Assembly: GCF_029840635.1 (NCBI RefSeq)
Contig: NZ_JAOCCU010000020.1
Coordinates: forward strand, 1-64,000
Reading direction: 5' to 3'
DNA: 64,000 nt
Source of the DNA: Mitsuaria sp. GD03876
Lineage (GTDB): Bacteria; Pseudomonadota; Gammaproteobacteria; Burkholderiales; Burkholderiaceae_C
The notes below the pieces were generated by a model, which saw nothing but the letters and a program-made list of their open reading frames with translations, ran no database searches and had not been told where the DNA came from. Numbering within the stretch: position 1 is the stretch's first letter; each line of letters opens with the position of its first letter. The position numbers and the translations under genes are program-made. Shown piece by piece: positions 38,344-46,244 of the stretch.

Positions 38344-38970
38344 ATGACCGCACGAGCCCTTTCCCTGTCGATCACCGCGCTGTCGGTGCTGAGCGCCGCG
38401 CTGATGCTGGCCGCGCCGGCGATGGCGCAGACCAAGCCGGCCGCCGCGCCCGCCGCCGCCGCGGCGCCCGCGACCAAGCTGGTGCCCGCGCAGAGCGACA
38501 TCGCCTTCACCTTCCGCCAGATGGGCGTGCCGGTGGACGGCCACTTCAAGAAATTCGACGCCCAGCTGGCCTTCGATCCGAAGAACGCCGCCGCGGGCAA
38601 GGTGACGCTGTCGATCGAGCTGGGCAGCGCCACCATCGGCGACGCCGCCACCGACGCCGAGCTGGTGAAGCCGGAGTGGTTCGACACCAAGAAGATCCCG
38701 ACCGCCACCTTCCAGAGCACGTCGATCAAGACGCTGGGCGGCGGCAAGTTCGAGGTCGCCGGCAAGCTGACCATCAAGGGCCAGGTGCGCGACGCCGTGG
38801 TGCCGGTGGCGCTGGCGCAGGCCGGCGGCACGACCACCGCCACCGGCGCCTTCGCGATGAAGCGCCTGGACTTCAAGATCGGCGAGGGCGAATGGAAGGA
38901 CACCTCCATCGTCGCCAACGACGTGCAGGTCAAGTTCAAGCTGGCCATCGCCGGCATGGCGCCGCTGTAA
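38344..38970 (+). CDS. YceI family periplasmic protein (first copy)
   Basis: A 208-residue protein. A signal peptide (SITALSVLSAALMLAAPAMA) and an alanine-rich linker precede a YceI lipocalin-like barrel: LVPAQSDIAFTFRQMGVPVD, GHFKKFDAQLAFDPKN, WFDTKKIPTATFQSTSIKTL, FEVAGKLTIKGQVRD and FAMKRLDFKIGEGEWKD. YceI proteins bind long isoprenoids such as ubiquinone precursors in the periplasm. Gene order cytochrome b561-YceI-YceI suggests a shared redox or quinone-related task. It differs strongly in sequence from the second copy, so the two are old duplicates rather than a recent tandem. GCAGAGGACCCC precedes the ATG. Confidence 0.92.
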   Translation: MTARALSLSITALSVLSAALMLAAPAMAQTKPAAAPAAAAAPATKLVPAQSDIAFTFRQMGVPVDGHFKKFDAQLAFDPKNAAAGKVTLSIELGSATIGDAATDAELVKPEWFDTKKIPTATFQSTSIKTLGGGKFEVAGKLTIKGQVRDAVVPVALAQAGGTTTATGAFAMKRLDFKIGEGEWKDTSIVANDVQVKFKLAIAGMAPL

Positions 38971-39059
38971 GCCGGCCCGCCCTGCCGATCCCCACGAGTT
39001 TTTCCAACCGGTCCGGGTCCTCGCCCGGTGCCTTCCCTCACTGTTGACAGGACCCCACC

Positions 39060-39632
39060 ATGATGAAGAAAGCCCTGCTGCTGGCCTCCCTGATCGCCGT
39101 CGCCGGCCTGGCCCAAGCCGAGTCCGCCACCTACGCGATCGACCCGACGCACACCTACGCGACCTTCGAGATGCGCCACTTCGGCACCTCGACCAACCGC
39201 GGCCGCTTCGACAAGAAGGAAGGTTCCGTGCAGCTGGACAAGGCGGCCAAGACCGGCAAGGTCGAGATCACCATCGACATGAACAGCATCGACACCGGCT
39301 TCTCCAAGTTCGACAGCCACCTGAAGAGCGCCGAGATCTTCGACGCCGCCAAGTTCCCGAGCGCCAAGTTCGTCAGCACCAAGTTCAACTTCGCCGGCGA
39401 CAAGGTCGCCTCGATCGACGGCGACCTGACCCTCAAGGGCAAGACCGCGCCGGTCACGCTCAAGGCGGTGAACTTCAACTGCTACGACAACCCGATGCTC
39501 AAGCGCGAAGTCTGCGGCGGCGACTTCGAGACCACCTTCGACCGCACCCAGTTCGGCGCCGACTACGGTGTCCAGTACGGCTTCCCGAAGGACGTGAAGG
39601 TCGTCATCCAGGTCGAGGCGATCAAGCAGTAA
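39060..39632 (+). CDS. YceI family periplasmic protein (second copy)
   Basis: A 190-residue protein with a short signal peptide (MMKKALLLASLIAVAGLAQA) and a canonical YceI barrel: TYAIDPTHTYATFEMRHFGT, TNRGRFDKKEGSVQLDKAAK, FDSHLKSAEIFDAAKFPSAK, GDLTLKGKTAPVTLKAVNFN and DRTQFGADYGVQYGFPKDV. It is closer to the E. coli YceI layout than the first copy and has two cysteines (NCYDN, REVCGG) that could pair. It binds an isoprenoid-like ligand in the periplasm by family knowledge. It is the last gene of the operon; an intrinsic-type terminator follows 31 bp after the stop. Confidence 0.93.
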   Translation: MMKKALLLASLIAVAGLAQAESATYAIDPTHTYATFEMRHFGTSTNRGRFDKKEGSVQLDKAAKTGKVEITIDMNSIDTGFSKFDSHLKSAEIFDAAKFPSAKFVSTKFNFAGDKVASIDGDLTLKGKTAPVTLKAVNFNCYDNPMLKREVCGGDFETTFDRTQFGADYGVQYGFPKDVKVVIQVEAIKQ

Positions 39633-39663
39633 TCCCCCCGGGAATCCATCACGATTCCCCCGG

Positions 39664-39686
39664 AAGGCCCGCGAAAGCGGGCCTTT
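39664..39686 (+). terminator. Terminator after the YceI operon
   Basis: AAGGCCCGC, loop GAAA, GCGGGCCTT, then TCCCATT: a perfect 9-bp stem on a GNRA loop with a short T stretch. An imperfect stem (GGGAATC/GATTCCC) lies just before it. This marks the end of the b561-YceI-YceI transcript. Confidence 0.8.
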
Positions 39687-39798
39687 CCCATTGGGGCGGA
39701 CCGCCGCGCGGGTGGCCCGCGAGCCCCGTTCGGTTCCCCGGCCTGTCGCGGGCCGATGCAGTCCATCCCCCCCTCCGGACGGTGCGTCGTCCGGCTCC

Positions 39799-39826
39799 CT
39801 GACGGGCCAGGGGACTTGCGTACAGT
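39799..39826 (+). promoter_or_regulatory. Promoter candidate for the LytS/LytTR operon
   Basis: CTGACG (39799-39804) and TACAGT (39821-39826), 16 bp apart, each match the sigma-70 consensus at four of six positions. The predicted start gives a leader of about 17 nt before the ATG at 39851. It is the only reasonable pair between the preceding terminator and the kinase gene. Confidence 0.4.
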
Positions 39827-39850
39827 GCGCCCCATACGACAGGTCCCCCC

Positions 39851-41389
39851 ATGAACGCGCCGTCCCCCGCTTCCCCCACCCCGCGCCAGCGCTGGCAGAG
39901 CTTCCGCCAGTCCGCCGAGCAAGGCTTCCACGCCTACGGCAGCTGGCTGGTGTCGATCACCTGGAAGCGCTTCGCGCTGCTGTCGGTGATGCTGATCATC
40001 GGCGCCAACATCCTGCAGACGCTGCCGCCGTTCTCGTTCAGCTGGCAGCTGCCGGTCGAAACCACCGAGATCATCCATCCGCCCAAGGACCTGCGCCGCG
40101 ACCGCGACCGTGACCGCGAGAAGGCCGACAAGGAGAAGGCGAAAGCGAAGGCCAAGGAGCAGGCCCGGGTCGAGGCGGAGAAGGCCCGGCAGGCCGACAA
40201 GGGGTCCGAGGAAGAACACGCGGACGGCGAGCATGCCGCCTCCGCCGCCAGCGGCGTCCGCGCCGATGAGCTCGAGGGCCTGCGCTACGAGGTCCAGATC
40301 GACAAGAACGGCGTGCGCATCGTGCCGCGCAAGCCGCTGGCCGCGGCCAGCGCGCCCGCCGGCGGCGCGTCCGAGGCCGAGACCACCGACACGACGCTCC
40401 CGTCGGTCGACATCCGCATCCCCAACGAGAAGCAGCGCGAGGCCGTCGGCGAGGCGGTGCGCGTGGCCGTCGACAAGGCCAAGCAGGCCCTGGAGGAGGC
40501 GGCCGAGGAAGCCCGCCAGGCCAAGGCCGACGCCGAGGAGGCGCGCGACGAGCTCGAGCAGGCCCAGCGCGAGACCTCCCGCAAGACCCGTTACCGCACC
40601 GTCCACCTGGGCGACTTCCTGGACAAGCTGGCGCTGCTGATCGTGTTCGCGTCGGCGCTGCTGAAGGCGACCTACAAGGGCCGGCTGCAGGCCGAGGTCA
40701 AGGCCGCCAAAGCCACCGAGACCGCCGAGGCCGAATCGCTGCGCCGCCAGGTCGTCGAAGCCCGCATGGCCGCGATGCAGGCGCAGGTCGAGCCCCACTT
40801 CCTGTTCAACACCCTGGCCTCGATCGACCACCTGATCGAGACCGACCCGCCGCGCGCCTCGCAGATGCAGCGCAACCTGATCGCGCTGCTGCGGGCCTCG
40901 ATGCCGACGATGCGCGAGGCCAACGCCAACGGCGGCGTGCGCGACCTGGGCCGCGAGATGGCCGTGATCCGGCCCTACCTGGAGATCCTGCAGGTGCGCA
41001 TGGAAGAGCGGCTGCAGACCCGCATCGAAGTGCCCGAGGGCCTGCTCTCGGCCGAGTTCCCGCCGATGATGATCCAGAGCCTGGTCGAGAACGCCATCAA
41101 GCATGGCCTGGAGCCCAAGGCCGAGGGGGGCAGCCTCGCCCTCAAGGCGGAGATCGTGCACGGCAAGCTGCAGGTCACCGTCGCCGACACCGGCCTGGGC
41201 TTCGGCCGCGCCGCGACCTCGGGCACCGGCGTCGGCCTGGCCAACATCCGCGAGCGGCTGTCGCTGCTCTACGGCAAGGCCGCCAGCCTGACCGTGGCCG
41301 AGAACGCGCCCAGCGGCACCGTCGTCACCATCACCGTCCCCTATCGGACGTCCGCCCACCACGCCCCGGAACAAGGAGCACACGCATGA
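39851..41389 (+). CDS. LytS/YehU-type sensor histidine kinase with charged sensor region
   Basis: A 512-residue kinase of the His_kinase/LytS class. TM1 (about 39-58, RFALLSVMLIIGANILQ) and TM2 (about 258-274, DKLALLIVFASALLKATYKG) enclose ~200 residues that are extremely charged and coiled-coil-like (LRRDRDRDREKADKEKAKAK; EEARQAKADAEEARDELEQA). The kinase part has MQAQVEPHFLFNTLASIDHL with phospho-acceptor His316, IQSLVENAIKHGLEP (N box) and DTGLGFG...GTGVGLANIRERL. It passes phosphate to the LytTR regulator two genes downstream. The gene overlaps the next by ATGA. The sensor region is unlike any named domain I know and could respond to envelope charge or ions. Confidence 0.9.
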   Translation: MNAPSPASPTPRQRWQSFRQSAEQGFHAYGSWLVSITWKRFALLSVMLIIGANILQTLPPFSFSWQLPVETTEIIHPPKDLRRDRDRDREKADKEKAKAKAKEQARVEAEKARQADKGSEEEHADGEHAASAASGVRADELEGLRYEVQIDKNGVRIVPRKPLAAASAPAGGASEAETTDTTLPSVDIRIPNEKQREAVGEAVRVAVDKAKQALEEAAEEARQAKADAEEARDELEQAQRETSRKTRYRTVHLGDFLDKLALLIVFASALLKATYKGRLQAEVKAAKATETAEAESLRRQVVEARMAAMQAQVEPHFLFNTLASIDHLIETDPPRASQMQRNLIALLRASMPTMREANANGGVRDLGREMAVIRPYLEILQVRMEERLQTRIEVPEGLLSAEFPPMMIQSLVENAIKHGLEPKAEGGSLALKAEIVHGKLQVTVADTGLGFGRAATSGTGVGLANIRERLSLLYGKAASLTVAENAPSGTVVTITVPYRTSAHHAPEQGAHA

Positions 41390-41844
41390 AGACGCTGTTC
41401 AAGACCCTGTTGATCCTCGGCCTGGTGCTGGTGCTGGGCGCGACGCTGCTCGGCTGGGGCGTCGTCCACCTGGTCGGCGACGTGCCCGGCGTGCACCTGA
41501 CCATCGACGGCGACGAGGTGATCTGGTCCGGCCTGGGCCTGGCCGACGCGTTCGGCGCCGGGCTCGGCATGATCATCGCGATCGGCGTGATGTGCCTGGT
41601 CGTGCCGCTGATCCTGCTGCTGGGCCTGGGCCTGCCGCTGCTGATCCTGGGCGCGCTGGCGCTGGCCGGCATCGCGGCGCTGCTGGGCGTGGGCGCGGTG
41701 GTGGGCTCGCCGCTGATCCTGATCGGCTTCATCGTCTGGCTGCTGGTGCGGGACAAGCCGCGCAAGTCGCGCGCCGCGGCGTCCCCCGTCGCGCCGCCCG
41801 CCCCGCTGCCCGCGGCGCCCGCCGAGCCCTCGCTGCACGCCTGA
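41386..41844 (+). CDS. Membrane protein encoded between LytS-type kinase and LytTR regulator
   Basis: A 152-residue protein overlapping the kinase stop by ATGA. There is one hydrophobic segment at the N-terminus (LLILGLVLVLGATLLGWGVV), an extracytoplasmic loop (GDVPGVHLTIDGDEVIWSGL), then three closely spaced helices (GLGMIIAIGVMCLVVPLILL to PLILIGFIVWLLVRD) and an Ala/Pro-rich tail. No family is recognised. Its position inside a two-component operon suggests an accessory sensor or modulator of the kinase, or a target. The regulator gene begins 16 bp after its stop and has its own -10-like hexamer. Confidence 0.75.
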   Translation: MKTLFKTLLILGLVLVLGATLLGWGVVHLVGDVPGVHLTIDGDEVIWSGLGLADAFGAGLGMIIAIGVMCLVVPLILLLGLGLPLLILGALALAGIAALLGVGAVVGSPLILIGFIVWLLVRDKPRKSRAAASPVAPPAPLPAAPAEPSLHA

Positions 41845-41860
41845 CCTAACATCGCCCCTC

Positions 41861-42685
41861 ATGAGCGACACCCCCACCGCCCCCCGCGCCGTCCTGGCCG
41901 ACGATGAACGCCTGATGCGCGAGCAGCTGCGCGCCCGCATCACCGAGGTCTGGCCCGAGCTGCAGATCGTCGGCGAGGCCAAGAACGGCCTCGAGGCGGT
42001 CGAGCTGGTCAAGGAACACAAGCCCGACCTGGTCTTCCTGGACATCCGCATGCCGGGCCTGACCGGCGTCGAGGCCGCCAAGCAGATCGCGCAGCTGCCC
42101 GACGACGAGGACTGGGCGCTGCCCGAGATCGTCTTCATCACCGCCTACGACCAGTACGCGGTCGAGGCCTTCGAGCAGGGCGTCTGCGACTACGTCCTCA
42201 AGCCCGCGGAGCGCGACCGGCTGCAGGTCACCGTCGAGCGCATCAAGAAGCGCCTGGCCCAGCGCAGCGGCGAGGCCGAGCCCGACGGCCCCAGCACCGG
42301 CACGCTGCAGCAGCTGCTGCACTCGCTGACCGCGCGGGTCAATCCGGGCGGCGCGCCGAAGTATTTGCAGTGGATCCAGGCCTCGGTCGGCCAGACGATC
42401 CAGATGATCCCGGTGGAAGAGGTGCTGTTCTTCATCAGCGACGAGAAGTACACCCGGGTGCAGACGCCGACCGTCGAGGCGCTGATCCGCAAGCCGATCA
42501 AGGAGCTGGTCGAGGAACTCGATCCGCAGCTGTTCTGGCAGATCCACCGCTCGACGCTGGTCAACGTCAAGGCCATCAACGGCATCAGCCGCGACTTCCG
42601 CGGCCGCCAGCTGGTCGGCGTGCGCGGCCTCGATGAAAAGCTGGAAGTCAGCCGCTCCTACACCCACCTCTTCAAAGGCATGTAA
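41861..42685 (+). CDS. LytTR family response regulator
   Basis: A 274-residue regulator. The receiver (1-~125) has acidic pocket Asp14/Asp15, acceptor Asp61 in PDLVFLDIRMPGLTG, Thr in VFITAYDQYA and Lys114 in CDYVLKPAERD. The LytTR DNA-binding domain (about 170-270) shows VEEVLFFISDEKYTRVQTPT, LVEELDPQLFWQIHRSTLVN and VSRSYTHLFKGM. LytTR proteins bind paired direct repeats, usually activating a few surface or metabolic genes. The cognate kinase is encoded upstream in the same operon. TAACAT (41847-41852) ends 8 nt before the ATG with no ribosome-binding site, so an internal leaderless transcript is possible. Confidence 0.93.
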   Translation: MSDTPTAPRAVLADDERLMREQLRARITEVWPELQIVGEAKNGLEAVELVKEHKPDLVFLDIRMPGLTGVEAAKQIAQLPDDEDWALPEIVFITAYDQYAVEAFEQGVCDYVLKPAERDRLQVTVERIKKRLAQRSGEAEPDGPSTGTLQQLLHSLTARVNPGGAPKYLQWIQASVGQTIQMIPVEEVLFFISDEKYTRVQTPTVEALIRKPIKELVEELDPQLFWQIHRSTLVNVKAINGISRDFRGRQLVGVRGLDEKLEVSRSYTHLFKGM

Positions 42686-42691
42686 CGAGCA

Positions 42692-42779
42692 CCCGAGGCG
42701 GGCGCCGCGCGTTGTTGCAAATCCTCGCCATAGCGCTGCTATGGCTGCGGTTTGCGCCTAGCGCGGCACCCGCCTCGGG
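42692..42779. repeat. Three-tier inverted repeat between convergent genes
   Basis: Outer arms 42692-42710 and 42761-42779 (CCCGAGGCGGGCGCCGCGC against its complement) pair at 18 of 19 positions. Inside, GCAAATCC pairs with GGTTTGC (one bulge), and within that CCATAGC-GCT-GCTATGG forms the tip. The whole 88-bp element can fold into one long rod and fills the gap between the LytTR gene and the convergent polymerase gene. It may be a two-way terminator or a copy of an interspersed hairpin family. Confidence 0.7.
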
Positions 42780-42790
42780 CCCTCGTTCGT

Positions 42791-45451
42791 TTAGCGCAGC
42801 GGGCCCTTGAGCTTCACGCCCGCCGCCGCCATCGCGCGGCGCACCTCGGGCGCGTCCTCGAAGTCGGAATCGAGTTCCGGCAACTCCGTCTCCATGCCCA
42901 GCCCCGAGTCGTCGTCGCCCGGGCGGCGCGGTCTGCGCGACGGCGTGCGCAGGCCCAGGCCCAACGCCATCAGCGCGTAGAACAGGAAGGCGATCCGCGG
43001 CGCGTCGATGAGACTGTCGAACAGTCCGACGACGACGAACGCCGCCAACCCGCCCACCACCGCCGGCGCCAGCGGATGACGCCGGCCCGCCCCGAAGGTG
43101 CAGCGCCACAGCACCGTCACCAGCAGGCTGGTCCACAGCGCCAGCCCGAACAGGCCCTGCTCGAACAGCACGTGCGCCGGCAGGCTCTTCATGTGGAAGG
43201 GCATGTGATACCGGTCGCTGGTGAAGAACCAGCGCGCCAGGCCCTCGCTGAAATCGCCGTTGCGCAGCAGCGGGCCATGCACGCTGTCGGCGATCGACAC
43301 CGACGCGATCTCCAGCACCCCGCCGCGCCAGTTCTGCGTCACCGACGCCACCAGCCGCCGCGGCGCCCACGACGGGCCGCCGAAGTCCGGCGGCGCCACG
43401 CCCAGCTTCAGCGGCAGCGTCTGCCAGGCGCCGTTCATCGGCTGGACCTCGGTCTCGCGGTCGACGCAGCGCAGCGGATAAAGCAGGAACTTCTCGCAGA
43501 TCTCCACGCGCAGCCGGGTCTTGAACTGCGTGCGCAGGACCACCGTCGCCGCCACCTCCCCGGCCACCGCCGGCACCCGCTGGCTCAGCCGGAACATCTC
43601 GCCGTTGCCCACCTGGTGCAGGCCGCTGGTCAGCGTCACCGTGGGTCCGGGGAACGCCTCGGTGCCCGGCAGGCCGGAGGCCGGCAGCTCGTCGCGGGGC
43701 GCGTTCAGGTGGTAGTCGCCGACCCGTTCGTCGAAGGGCCCGCCGTTGGCGAAGCTCGCCGGGAAGCGGCCGCTGCCCTTGCCCAGCAGCCATTCGTCCA
43801 TCGACTTGAGCAGGCCCAGGCCGACGCGCCAATGCTCGAGCCGGCCTTCGAAGTCCTGCTGCCCGGTCGACATCCGCTGCCCGATGTAGGCGCCGCCGCC
43901 CAGCGCCGCGACCACCGCGCAGGCGAGCAGGCAGGCCGTCCACACCAGTCCGCGCACGCGCCAGCCGGCGGTGCGCAGGTCCGCGCCGACACGCGGCGAC
44001 CATTGCGTCGCGATCCAGGCGACGGCCAGCACCGCCAGCACGCTCGCGATCGGCCCGAGATCGCGGCCGCCGCCCCACTGCGCGGCGACCAGCCCGGCGC
44101 CCGCCAGCGTCGCCATCCAGACCACGGCGAGCGCGAAGGCCTGCGCCGGTTGCGTCAGCCCGCCGCGCCAGAGCCAGCCCAGGCCGAGCCCGAGCAGCAC
44201 CACCGCGCCGTCGATCAGGTAGGCGCCCTTGGGCAGCAACTCGATCAGCAGCCCGCCACCGAGCGCCAGCAGCACCGCCGGCAGCGGCGACAGCATCAGC
44301 AGCGCGCGCTGCTGCCCGCGCGGCCAGGCGGCGCGCGAGGCCGGCATCGCCAGCAGCACGGCGACGCTGCCGGCCAGCGCCAGCAGCGCGCGGTACCCGC
44401 CCGCGCCGAACAGCACCCAGGCCGCGACGGCGGTGCCGCCGACCACGCCGACGGACCAGCCCAGCGGCACCGAGCCGCTGGCACCGGGGAAGACATAGGA
44501 CGGCGACTCGTCGGCGCGCGGCGCGTCCAGGCCCTCGCGACGCTGCACCGCCCAGAGCAGCGCGCACAGGCCCAGGCCGGCCGGCACCGCGAGGTAGACG
44601 CCGCGCGAGAAGGTAGTCAGCGACGCGTACGACGCCAGCAGCAGCACCGCCAGCGCGGCGGCGAAGCGCAGCGGGCGGCGCTCCCGCAGCGCCCACAGCA
44701 GCGCGAACGGCAGGCTCAGCGCCAGCGCGCCGTCCAGCGACGCGCCGCCGACGTTCATCTCCCAGTACAGCGAGGTGGTCCGGTAGTCGGTCGAGAAGTC
44801 GAGCAGCCCGGTGTAGACCCAGCGCTCCCACAGCGCGCCGAGCGAGGTCAGCAGCAGCACCAGCACCCAGGCCGTGCGCGACAGGCGCTGCACCGAGGTG
44901 GGCCGCAGGTCCGACGCCTTCTGCCACAGCGGCAGCAGCAACAGCACCAGCGCGAAGCTCTTGCCGGCGCGCAGGCTGTTCATCGGCTCCTGGAAGCCTT
45001 GCCAGAAACCGAACTGCAGGCCGCCGGCGCTCTCGAAACCGCGCCACACCGCGATGCCGACCGACAGCCCGAACACCGCCATCAGCACCCGCACCGCGGC
45101 GCGCCAGCGCAGCGTGCGGTAGCGCCAGGGTACCGGCTTCACCGCCGGCACCGTCAGCGCGATCGCCGCGTAGCCGCCGGCGGCGACCGCGAGCACGAGC
45201 AGGTCCAGTTCCTCGAAAGTGATCCAGCCGGTCCAGGGCGCGAAGCCGATCACCGGCACCAGCGCCGGCAGCAGCAGCGGCAGCACGCGCCAGCCGAAGA
45301 AGGCGGCGACCGCGATCGCGGCCCACAGCGCGGTCGCGGCGACCGGCTCGACAGGATAGTGATGGGCCAGCCAGCCGCCGGCGGCGGCGCAGGCCGCGCC
45401 GATGGCCAGCGCGGCCAGGGACGAGGAGCGCCTGGGCAGGACGAACTTCAT
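42791..45451 (-). CDS. O-antigen ligase/polymerase-like membrane protein
   Basis: An 886-residue polytopic protein with about 14-16 hydrophobic segments. YASLTTFSRGVYLAVPAGLG is the helix typical of Wzy_C/O-antigen-ligase proteins, followed by a large extracytoplasmic loop with GRLEHWRVGLGLLKSMDEWL (WaaL/Wzy style) and LLGKGSGRFP. A ~150-residue beta-rich insertion follows (HQVGNGEMFRLSQRVPAVAG; LLRNGDFSEGLARWFFTSDR), resembling a carbohydrate-binding sandwich before the last helices. It probably joins or polymerises surface glycan units in the periplasmic leaflet. No glycosyltransferase cluster is nearby. The start overlaps the lysoplasmalogenase stop (ATGA). Confidence 0.8.
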   Translation of the reverse strand: MKFVLPRRSSSLAALAIGAACAAAGGWLAHHYPVEPVAATALWAAIAVAAFFGWRVLPLLLPALVPVIGFAPWTGWITFEELDLLVLAVAAGGYAAIALTVPAVKPVPWRYRTLRWRAAVRVLMAVFGLSVGIAVWRGFESAGGLQFGFWQGFQEPMNSLRAGKSFALVLLLLPLWQKASDLRPTSVQRLSRTAWVLVLLLTSLGALWERWVYTGLLDFSTDYRTTSLYWEMNVGGASLDGALALSLPFALLWALRERRPLRFAAALAVLLLASYASLTTFSRGVYLAVPAGLGLCALLWAVQRREGLDAPRADESPSYVFPGASGSVPLGWSVGVVGGTAVAAWVLFGAGGYRALLALAGSVAVLLAMPASRAAWPRGQQRALLMLSPLPAVLLALGGGLLIELLPKGAYLIDGAVVLLGLGLGWLWRGGLTQPAQAFALAVVWMATLAGAGLVAAQWGGGRDLGPIASVLAVLAVAWIATQWSPRVGADLRTAGWRVRGLVWTACLLACAVVAALGGGAYIGQRMSTGQQDFEGRLEHWRVGLGLLKSMDEWLLGKGSGRFPASFANGGPFDERVGDYHLNAPRDELPASGLPGTEAFPGPTVTLTSGLHQVGNGEMFRLSQRVPAVAGEVAATVVLRTQFKTRLRVEICEKFLLYPLRCVDRETEVQPMNGAWQTLPLKLGVAPPDFGGPSWAPRRLVASVTQNWRGGVLEIASVSIADSVHGPLLRNGDFSEGLARWFFTSDRYHMPFHMKSLPAHVLFEQGLFGLALWTSLLVTVLWRCTFGAGRRHPLAPAVVGGLAAFVVVGLFDSLIDAPRIAFLFYALMALGLGLRTPSRRPRRPGDDDSGLGMETELPELDSDFEDAPEVRRAMAAAGVKLKGPLR

Positions 45452-46134
45452 GCGCGTGGCCGTCCCAGGCTGCTGGCGATGCACCATTGCGCCGGCCAGT
45501 AGCTGGCGAGCACCCAGAAGCTGGCCATGTCCAGCGGGCCGGCGAACTTGTTGATCGCCAGCATCGCGTCCGACAGCACGAACAGCGTGCCGCCCCAGGC
45601 GGCCCAGCGCGCCAGCGGCTCGTCGGGCTGGCCGACGCTGCCGCGCCACCAGGCCCAGGCCTGCGCGGCCATCGCCGCCAGGCACACGACGTAGACCACC
45701 ACCGGCGCCTGCAGCGCGGCCGGGATGTTCGGCCAGAGCCGGCCCAGCACCGCCGCGGCGATCACGCCGAACATCAGGAAGGGCCAGCGCACCGCGCCCA
45801 GCCGCTTGCGGGTGCAGAAGCCGGCGATGTAGCAGACATGCGCGACGAGGAAGCTCACCAGGCCGGGCAGGAAGCCTTGCTCGGGCCACAGCAGCGCGAT
45901 GTCGCCCACCAGCGAGCACAGCAGCCCCGCGCGCAGCCAGCGCGCCAGGCGCGGCTCGGCGGCGCCGCGGCGCCAGGCGTAGGCCAGGATCAGGATCGTC
46001 GTCAGCGGCTTGAACACGAACCCCAGCGCCGGCGGCAGCTGCGCGGGCTGGGACAGCGCCAGGATGGCGACGGCGGCGCTGAGGACGGCCAGCAGGGACA
46101 GGACGGCGGTGGACTTGGCGGGGGAGGCGCTCAT
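45448..46134 (-). CDS. Lysoplasmalogenase (YhhN family)
   Basis: A 228-residue membrane protein of the YhhN/TMEM86 family with about eight helices. Conserved acidic motifs are FKPLTTILILAYAWR near residue 41, SLVGDIALLWPEQGFLPGLV (Asp in helix 3) and FVLSDAMLAINKF (Asp in a later helix). Family members hydrolyse the vinyl-ether bond of lysoplasmalogens; whether that lipid exists here is unknown, so another lipid ether may be the substrate. The stop overlaps the next gene's ATG. CAGAAT (46144-46149 on the minus strand) ends 9 nt before the ATG with no ribosome-binding site, which hints at a near-leaderless start. Confidence 0.85.
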   Translation of the reverse strand: MSASPAKSTAVLSLLAVLSAAVAILALSQPAQLPPALGFVFKPLTTILILAYAWRRGAAEPRLARWLRAGLLCSLVGDIALLWPEQGFLPGLVSFLVAHVCYIAGFCTRKRLGAVRWPFLMFGVIAAAVLGRLWPNIPAALQAPVVVYVVCLAAMAAQAWAWWRGSVGQPDEPLARWAAWGGTLFVLSDAMLAINKFAGPLDMASFWVLASYWPAQWCIASSLGRPRA

Positions 46135-46244
46135 AGCGCCCGCATTCTGCCGGTTGCCGCTGACGCCCATCGCCCCGGACCCGGTGACATGGCAGACCTT
46201 ACAGGTTCGACACGAATCGGCCGGACCGGCCTGCGCCGGGTGCC

